DNA of 10,670 bases from Sphingobacteriales bacterium (GTDB lineage: Bacteria > Bacteroidota > Bacteroidia > Sphingobacteriales > Sphingobacteriaceae): the NCBI GenBank assembly GCA_020058405.1, contig JAGVEE010000020.1, positions 1 through 10,670 of the forward strand, given 5' to 3'. Positions 6,035 through 10,670 of the stretch are shown piece by piece. The notes beneath the pieces are model-generated. The model was not told where the DNA came from and made no database searches. It saw nothing but the letters and a program-made list of their open reading frames with translations. Both the position numbers and the translations under genes were made by a program. How positions within the stretch are numbered: position 1 is the stretch's first letter; each line of letters begins with the position of its first letter.

Positions 6035-6743
6035 TCATTGGTACATCCATTAACAAGATCTCGGCATTTGTGTTTGCTTCAATTGTTAATTGTGTTGCAT
6101 CTAAAATTCCTAAGCCATCTCTTTTATTTAATATCTCACCATTTATTGTAACATCTCCCTCTAAAACAAAAGCATATACTCCATTGCCTTCTTTTTTAAT
6201 TGTGTATTCTGATGTTTTCCCTGCATCAAACTTTCCTAAATGAAACCAAGCGTCTTGATGAATCCATACTCCCTCATCATCCGCATTTGGAGATAATATC
6301 TGTTGAAATTTATTTAATCGATCTGCTGGGTTTAAGGTAATTTGATCATACCTAGGCGTTACATTCCTTTTGTTTGGGAATACCCAAATCTGTAAAAATT
6401 TTACTTGCTGATCTTTGTTTTTATTGTATTCGCTATGAGAAATACCTGTACCTGCACTCATTACTTGTACATCTCCATGTCTAATCACAGTTTTATTTCC
6501 CATACTATCTTGGTGTTCCAAATCTCCTTCTAATGGTATAGAAATGATCTCCATATTATCATGCGGATGCGTACCAAAACCCATTGCTTGTGATACAGTA
6601 TCGTCATTTAATACTCTCAATACTCCAAAATGAGTACGCGATGGCTCGAAATAATGTCCAAAACTAAAAGTATGATAAGAATTTAACCAACCAAAATTTG
6701 CGTTTCCTCTTGTTTCTGCTTTGTGAATAATGTGTTTTTCCAT
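6027..6743 (-). CDS. Pirin-family bicupin protein (YhhW-like)
   Basis: Cupin metalloprotein; characterised relatives such as E. coli YhhW have quercetin 2,3-dioxygenase activity, while others act as regulators, so the physiological role is open. The four expected metal ligands are present: His59 and His61 in G-T-H-P-H-D-N-M-E, and His103 and Glu105 in G-T-G-I-S-H-S-E-Y. The N-terminal N-S-Y-H-T-F-S-F-G-H-Y (21-31) is also diagnostic. The length of 238 is typical, with the second cupin from about residue 150. It is the first gene of a two-gene operon with the nitroreductase, and possibly nth behind it. No clear -33/-7 promoter was found upstream; a 10-bp palindrome TGTTTAAACA lies at 6763-6772. 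Confidence 0.95.
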   Translation of the reverse strand: MEKHIIHKAETRGNANFGWLNSYHTFSFGHYFEPSRTHFGVLRVLNDDTVSQAMGFGTHPHDNMEIISIPLEGDLEHQDSMGNKTVIRHGDVQVMSAGTGISHSEYNKNKDQQVKFLQIWVFPNKRNVTPRYDQITLNPADRLNKFQQILSPNADDEGVWIHQDAWFHLGKFDAGKTSEYTIKKEGNGVYAFVLEGDVTINGEILNKRDGLGILDATQLTIEANTNAEILLMDVPMNA

Positions 6744-6896
6744 TGTATTCGTTGTTTATATGTGTTTAAACATCTATTTTAGATTTTGGTTTTAAATTTG
6801 ATGATAAAAATGTGCATAAAATTTAATAGTCCACACATTGCTTATCATAAATATCTCAATTCTAATCCCTACTTTAGAAGGCTTTTATAAAAAATA
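6744..6896. promoter_or_regulatory. Divergent intergenic region between pirin and the secreted nuclease
   Basis: AT-rich, no reading frame of note. On the plus strand TAAATTTG (6793-6800) matches the -7 consensus TAnnTTTG, but no TTTG sits at the right distance upstream, so promoter assignment for the nuclease is weak. TACTTTAG at 6870-6877 is a second, poorer candidate. For the minus-strand pirin gene only the TGTTTAAACA palindrome stands out. Confidence 0.35.
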
Positions 6897-9848
6897 ATGA
6901 AAAGAACATTTTTAACACTGTTAATGGGTTTGCAAATCATTTTTGCAATTGCTCAAATTCCTGCAAATTACTATAATACGGCAACAGGTTTATCTGGCAC
7001 CCCATTACGAGCAGCATTGCATGATATTATTGATGGACATTCGGCTAAATCGTACAGCTCTTTATTGAGCTATTATCAAACAACGGATAAAAAACCAAAT
7101 AATACAGTTTGGGACATGTATTCAGACGTGCCAAATGGTACACCTCCATATACCTTTACATTTTCTCAGAATTGTGGAAACTATTCGGTAGAGGGTGATT
7201 GTTGGAACAGAGAACATTCTTGGCCACAAAGCTGGTTCAATAGTAGTTCCCCAATGGTTTCCGATTTATTTCATGTATATCCAACAGATGGAAAAGTAAA
7301 TGGATGGAGAAGCAATTATCCGTATGGAGAAGTTAGTAGTCCTACCATCACTACTTTAAACGGAGGTAAACTCGGGCCTTGTACTTTCCCTGGTTACACA
7401 GGTACCGTATTTGAACCCATAAATGAATATAAAGGTGATTTTGCCCGTACTTATTTTTACATGAGTACTCGTTACTATACCGAAGATTCGGGTTGGCAAA
7501 CAAATGATATGATTACTGGTGCTAACTTAAAACCGTGGGCAATAGAATTGTTAAAAAAATGGCATCAACAAGATCCTGTAAGTGCAAAAGAAATTGCAAG
7601 AAACAATGCAGTTTACGGAATACAAGGAAATAGAAATCCATTTATTGATCACCCGGAATATGTATGTATGGTATGGGCTGGTGGAACTTATTGTTCAATT
7701 ATTCCAAGCATTACAAACATCATTAAAAATCCTAGCAGTCCAGGAATTGGAGTAGCAACTTTTATTTCTGCAACTATTACTGATGATGGTACCATTGCAA
7801 GTGTAAATTTAAAATGGGGAACAAGTTCAACTAGCCTAACAAATACTTTATTTATGGGTGGTGGAGCAAACAATGTTTATACCAATACAACAGCTATACC
7901 AGGGCAAGTAAATGGAACAATTGTATATTTCCAAATTACAGCAACAGATAATGCTGGTAATATTGCAACTTCCACAACAGAAAGTTATACAGTAGGTATA
8001 CCACCCTCGCCGGCCCCACTTATTACTAATATTTTAAGAAGTCCTAACAATCCGAATCCTGCAGATGCAGTAACAGTAAGCGCTACCATTATAGACGATG
8101 TAAGTATTAGTACTGTACAGCTATTATGGGGAACAGATGGAAGTACATTTCCAAATACCATAACAATGAATGCAGGTTCAAACAATTTATACACTGCAAG
8201 TAGTTCTATTCCTGCAAAATCTGCAAATACAATTGTTTATTACAAAATTTCTGCGAATGATAATTTAGCTCAAAACACAACAAGTACCGTTCAACAATAC
8301 ACTGTAACTGCTGCATCCACTTCTCTTTGTGCAGTTGATTTACTTTTTTCAGAATATTTAGAAGGATCTTCAAATAATAAATATTTAGAAATATACAACG
8401 GAACCGGAGCTCCAGTAAATTTAAGTGATTACAGAGTGAATTTATTCAGTAACGGTAGTACTACTTCTACACAAGAACTATTAATGTCTGGTACTTTAAA
8501 TAATGGGGATGTGTATGTGATTAAAAATTCGGCTGCTACACTTTACAATGGAACTGCAACAGTAAGTAATGTTACTTTTTTTAATGGTGATGATGCGGTT
8601 GCACTTACAAAAATATCAACAGGAAACTATGTAGATATTTTAGGTAGAATAGGTGAAGACCCAGGAACTGCGTGGGCAGTTGGAAACATCAGCATGTTAA
8701 ATAAAACATTGATACGTAAAGCAACCGTTTTACAAGGAGTAAGTACTAACCCTGCATCAGGATTCCCAACATTAGGAACGGAATGGAATGTAGATTCTAT
8801 TGATGTTGCAAGTAATATTGGTTCGCACACTATGACTTGCCCAAGCTCTTCAAACACTATCACTACACAAACCTTAAGTGGTTCTAGTTTTTGTAAAGGC
8901 GGAATTGTAAATATTTCTTTTCAGGTAACTGGAAGTATCAATATTGGAAATGTGTATACTGCAGAATTATCTGATGTAAATGGAAGTTTTACAAATGCAA
9001 GTATAATAGGTACATTAACTTCATCAAATTTATCAGACATTATTCCGGCGGTAATTCCAACAAATGCAAGCGCTGGTAATACATATCGTGTTCGTGTAAA
9101 AGCAAGCACACCTCAAACAATTGGTTCTGACAATGGAATAAATTTAACGATTAGTAATTTACCAAATGTAAATGCAGGTGCAGATGTAAGTATATGTTTA
9201 GGCGAATCTGTAGAACTAAAAGCGAATGGTGCAATTACGTATTTCTGGGAACATGGAGCCGATAGTTCAGCAACTACGGTTACACCTACAGAAAATACTT
9301 TATATGTTGTTACTGGTGTTGGGGCAAATGGATGTAGTAATACAGATTCTGTGTTTGTCACTGTAAAACCGAATGAATCGCCGTCAATTAGTATTGCTTT
9401 AGATGGTTTTACCTTAGTATCCACAATTGCTTCAGGCAATCAATGGTATAAAGATGGTAATATGATTCCCGCCGAAACAAATCAAACATTAAATGCTAGT
9501 ATTTATTGGAGTGGCAATTATTATACAAAAGTGAATAATGTGAATGGTTGTGTAAGTGATACTTCCAATAATATTTTAATGATTTTTCAAGGCATTAATT
9601 CAAGCATTATTCCATCTCTTAAATTTTATCCAAATCCTAACAAGGGTGAATTTAGCATCGACATAAAATCAATGCCAGCAAGTAATTTCCAACTTTTTGT
9701 ATATAACAGCTTGGGGCAATTAATTCAGTCTTCTAATTTTAATACGATGAATAATAAAATCAATTTAGGAGAAGTACCTAGTGGTTTATACCGGGTGGTG
9801 TTGAGGAATGGAAGTATAGTGTATAGGGGCAGTGTGGTGGTTGAGTGA
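6897..9848 (+). CDS. Secreted modular endonuclease I with lamin-tail domain and T9SS sorting signal
   Basis: Extracellular nuclease, probably degrading environmental DNA or RNA. Signal peptide 1-20 (K2-R3, hydrophobic core, AIAQ). The EndA/NucM-type endonuclease I domain spans ~22-266: C-W-N-R-E-H-S-W-P at 102-110 supplies the catalytic His, followed by D-L-F-H-V-Y-P-T-D-G (123-132), F-A-R-T-Y-F-Y-M (182-189) and G-N-R-N-P-F-I-D-H-P-E (244-254). Two tandem Ig/Fn3-like repeats follow at ~271-366 and ~376-470, both starting I-T-N-I and sharing the W-G-T strand. Then come a lamin-tail-like domain at ~479-645 (F-S-E-Y-L-E-G-S-S-N-N-K-Y-L-E-I-Y), an Ig-like region to ~755, a PKD-like module (~756-826), another Ig-like module (~828-897) and a type A T9SS sorting domain (~905-983, F-Y-P-N-P-N-x-G). 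The ATG at 6897 is set by the signal peptide. It is transcribed alone and ends within an in-phase heptamer array. Confidence 0.95.
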   Translation: MKRTFLTLLMGLQIIFAIAQIPANYYNTATGLSGTPLRAALHDIIDGHSAKSYSSLLSYYQTTDKKPNNTVWDMYSDVPNGTPPYTFTFSQNCGNYSVEGDCWNREHSWPQSWFNSSSPMVSDLFHVYPTDGKVNGWRSNYPYGEVSSPTITTLNGGKLGPCTFPGYTGTVFEPINEYKGDFARTYFYMSTRYYTEDSGWQTNDMITGANLKPWAIELLKKWHQQDPVSAKEIARNNAVYGIQGNRNPFIDHPEYVCMVWAGGTYCSIIPSITNIIKNPSSPGIGVATFISATITDDGTIASVNLKWGTSSTSLTNTLFMGGGANNVYTNTTAIPGQVNGTIVYFQITATDNAGNIATSTTESYTVGIPPSPAPLITNILRSPNNPNPADAVTVSATIIDDVSISTVQLLWGTDGSTFPNTITMNAGSNNLYTASSSIPAKSANTIVYYKISANDNLAQNTTSTVQQYTVTAASTSLCAVDLLFSEYLEGSSNNKYLEIYNGTGAPVNLSDYRVNLFSNGSTTSTQELLMSGTLNNGDVYVIKNSAATLYNGTATVSNVTFFNGDDAVALTKISTGNYVDILGRIGEDPGTAWAVGNISMLNKTLIRKATVLQGVSTNPASGFPTLGTEWNVDSIDVASNIGSHTMTCPSSSNTITTQTLSGSSFCKGGIVNISFQVTGSINIGNVYTAELSDVNGSFTNASIIGTLTSSNLSDIIPAVIPTNASAGNTYRVRVKASTPQTIGSDNGINLTISNLPNVNAGADVSICLGESVELKANGAITYFWEHGADSSATTVTPTENTLYVVTGVGANGCSNTDSVFVTVKPNESPSISIALDGFTLVSTIASGNQWYKDGNMIPAETNQTLNASIYWSGNYYTKVNNVNGCVSDTSNNILMIFQGINSSIIPSLKFYPNPNKGEFSIDIKSMPASNFQLFVYNSLGQLIQSSNFNTMNNKINLGEVPSGLYRVVLRNGSIVYRGSVVVE

Positions 9849-9879
9849 GTTGTGAATGGTGAATGGTGAATGGTGAATT
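9845..9879 (+). repeat. Heptamer tandem array of GTGAATG type
   Basis: Three exact GTGAATG units from 9852 plus a fourth GTGAATT, preceded by a GTGAGTT unit (9845-9851) whose TGA is the nuclease stop codon. TGA recurs every 7 bp (9846, 9853, 9860, 9867, 9874), covering all forward frames. Confidence 0.85.
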
Positions 9880-9904
9880 TAGGAAGAGATTACTATTTGG
9901 GATG

Positions 9905-9932
9905 GTATTAAGAATTAAGTATTAAGTATTAA
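9905..9932 (+). repeat. Heptamer tandem array of GTATTAA type
   Basis: Four 7-bp units: GTATTAA, GAATTAA, GTATTAA, GTATTAA. Each carries TAA on the plus strand. It lies in the convergent gap between the nuclease and DUF1304 genes. Confidence 0.8.
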
Positions 9933-9957
9933 GATACTAGGAAAGTTACTTAATTCT
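9911..9957. terminator. Inverted repeat between convergent genes, possible bidirectional terminator
   Basis: Perfect 11-bp arms AGAATTAAGTA (9911-9921) and TACTTAATTCT (9947-9957) with a 25-nt loop made partly of the GTATTAA array. No GC-rich stem or strong T tract, so terminator function is uncertain, but the position between convergent genes fits. Confidence 0.4.
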
Positions 9958-9997
9958 AATGACTAATGACTAACGACTAACGACTAAAGACTAAACC
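9956..9997 (-). repeat. Heptamer tandem array of CTAAnGA type
   Basis: Six units (CTAATGA twice, CTAACGA twice, CTAAAGA, CTAAACC). The CTA of the last unit (9991-9993) is, on the minus strand, the TAG stop of the DUF1304 gene. TAG then recurs every 7 bp downstream of that gene in all three minus-strand frames. Confidence 0.85.
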
Positions 9998-10350
9998 AAC
10001 CATATAACCAACAAAGTAACTATGGCAGGCAAAGCTTGTACGAAGAATATCTTTTTAGAAGCAGTAATTGCTCCGTAAATACCAGCGATACTTACACAGA
10101 ACAAAAAGAATACAGCCACATTGTTTTGCCATTGTGGGTCGCTAATAAATAAACTCCAAATTAAACCGGCTGCTAAAAAGCCATTGTACAAACCTTGGTT
10201 TGCAGCAAGTGTTTTGGTAGGCTTAAATAGTTCTGCGGGCATAGCACCTTTAAATGTTTTTTTACCTAAGGTTTCCCAAGCGAACATTTCCATATACAAT
10301 ATGTACAAATGTTCTATAGCTATAATTGCGATTAATGAAGAGACTAACAT
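9991..10350 (-). CDS. DUF1304-family small membrane protein
   Basis: Inner-membrane protein of unknown function, 119 residues, the normal family length. The family signature is clear: I-E-H-L-Y-I-L-Y-M-E-M-F near 12-23, and A-A-N-Q-G-L-Y-N-G-F-L-A-A-G-L-I-W at 48-64. Four hydrophobic segments are visible at about 2-20, 54-70, 77-94 and 101-119, consistent with a four-helix membrane protein. The start ATG at 10350 is immediately preceded, with no gap, by a heptamer array that makes up its whole presumptive ribosome-loading region; no Shine-Dalgarno sequence is seen. The stop codon is in phase with another array. No experimental function is known to me for the family. Confidence 0.92.
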   Translation of the reverse strand: MLVSSLIAIIAIEHLYILYMEMFAWETLGKKTFKGAMPAELFKPTKTLAANQGLYNGFLAAGLIWSLFISDPQWQNNVAVFFLFCVSIAGIYGAITASKKIFFVQALPAIVTLLVIWLV

Positions 10351-10385
10351 ATGAATTATGAATTATGAATTATGAATTATGAATT
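10351..10385 (-). repeat. Heptamer tandem array directly upstream of the DUF1304 start
   Basis: Five exact ATGAATT units on the plus strand (AATTCAT on the coding strand), ending at the base before the start codon. It forms the entire 35-nt upstream leader and is AT-rich and unstructured, which suits translation initiation in Bacteroidota. Confidence 0.85.
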
Positions 10386-10402
10386 AAGGAACATTAGTGC
10401 TT

Positions 10403-10442
10403 TATTAGCACACTAGCAAACTAGCATACTAGCACACTAACT
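10403..10442 (-). repeat. 8-bp tandem array of nACTAGCA type
   Basis: Five units of period 8: TATTAGCA, CACTAGCA, AACTAGCA, TACTAGCA, CACTAACT. CTA triplets at 10413, 10421, 10429, 10437 and 10441 give TAG stops in all minus-strand frames; the one at 10441 is the stop of the 67-residue gene (4 bp off register). Confidence 0.8.
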
Positions 10443-10644
10443 ACGGGTGCTCGATGTCGTAATCCTTTAACAATTTACACAGAGATCGGTAATAATCTTG
10501 TAACATGTTTTCATCGATGTTCGGATGATCTTGATTAGGAATCGTAACTGGCATTTCTAATAAAAACTCAGAAAGCTCTGGATGTTTCTCCTGTATCAGC
10601 ATGGTAATAGCTAATATTTTTTGGTTAATTGTTGTTGTTTCCAT
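10441..10644 (-). CDS. Small conserved-looking hypothetical protein, 67 residues
   Basis: Function not recognised. Soluble, acidic and mostly helical in appearance, with no signal peptide, membrane segment or cysteine pair. The middle carries P-V-T-I-P-N (32-37) followed by an acidic stretch, and it ends with Y-Y-R-S-L-C-K-L-L-K-D-Y. The composition, the repeat-free body and the array that begins at its stop codon argue for a real gene rather than a chance frame. The overall pattern resembles small uncharacterised proteins common in Bacteroidota, but I can name no family. It lies upstream of DUF1304 on the same strand, 90 bp away and separated by two arrays. Confidence 0.7.
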   Translation of the reverse strand: METTTINQKILAITMLIQEKHPELSEFLLEMPVTIPNQDHPNIDENMLQDYYRSLCKLLKDYDIEHP

Positions 10645-10650
10645 AGGATA

Positions 10651-10670
10651 AATTGTAAATTATGAATTAA
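10651..10670 (-). repeat. Heptamer repeats upstream of the 67-residue gene, cut by the window edge
   Basis: AATTGTA, AATTATG and a partial AATTAA, period 7, starting 6 bp before the start codon. The unit is the same as in the array before DUF1304 (AATTATG is a rotation of ATGAATT). The array probably continues past the right edge. Confidence 0.6.

Noticed and set aside
6763..6772. TGTTTAAACA palindrome before the pirin gene as an operator
   Set aside because: Short AT-rich palindrome, single copy, no promoter elements located with confidence; recorded only in the gene note.
6801..6848. Inverted ATGATAA / TTATCAT pair in the divergent region
   Set aside because: Only 7 bp arms in very AT-rich DNA, not aligned with any promoter element; likely chance.
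9113..9439. Minus-strand open frame of 108 codons inside the nuclease gene
   Set aside because: Antisense shadow of the Ig/PKD part of a strongly supported secreted protein; no start context or family features.
9845..10442. Possible CRISPR array
   Set aside because: Units are 7-8 bp in direct tandem without spacers, and no cas genes are nearby.

Overview
The window reads as ordinary chromosome of an AT-rich member of the phylum Bacteroidota. Support for this comes from the last ~80 residues of the large secreted nuclease, which look like a type IX secretion (T9SS) sorting domain; from a near-perfect Bacteroidota promoter (TTTG, 20 bp, TATATTTG) in front of the ArsR gene; from the RecA sequence; and from the general lack of strong Shine-Dalgarno sites. 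No phage, transposon, tRNA, rRNA or CRISPR signal was seen.

Layout, left to right. 1-1039 (+): an exported Asp-box (BNR/YCF48-like) beta-propeller protein whose true start is probably off the left edge. 1074-2004 (+): a medium-chain dehydrogenase/reductase (quinone-reductase-like) gene whose 5' end appears to carry a small frameshifting deletion. 2041-3200 (-): recA with its terminator, promoter and an inverted-repeat operator candidate. 3201-3415: an AT-rich gap with a palindrome, a 14-bp-period repeat and a 17-bp stem hairpin. 3416-4760 (-): an autoregulatory-looking operon of an ArsR regulator followed by a fused SRPBCC-VOC protein. 4777-5415 (-): endonuclease III. 5450-6743 (-): a pirin-nitroreductase pair. 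6744-6896: divergent intergenic region. 6897-9848 (+): a 983-residue modular secreted endonuclease I. 9849-10670: two small minus-strand genes (a DUF1304 membrane protein and a 67-residue hypothetical) embedded in short tandem repeats.

The genes are mostly housekeeping or stress functions: RecA recombination, base-excision repair, redox enzymes and a one-component regulator. The secreted nuclease probably serves extracellular DNA degradation and nutrient scavenging. I see no multi-gene defence or biosynthetic system.

The most unusual signal is between the genes. Several short tandem arrays have 7- or 8-bp units, with different unit sequences, and they abut gene ends almost to the base. In three cases the stop codon of the adjacent gene lies in phase with the array. 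Every unit holds a stop triplet, and because the period is not a multiple of three, stops appear in all three frames. A shared AATTATG-type unit also sits directly in front of two start codons.
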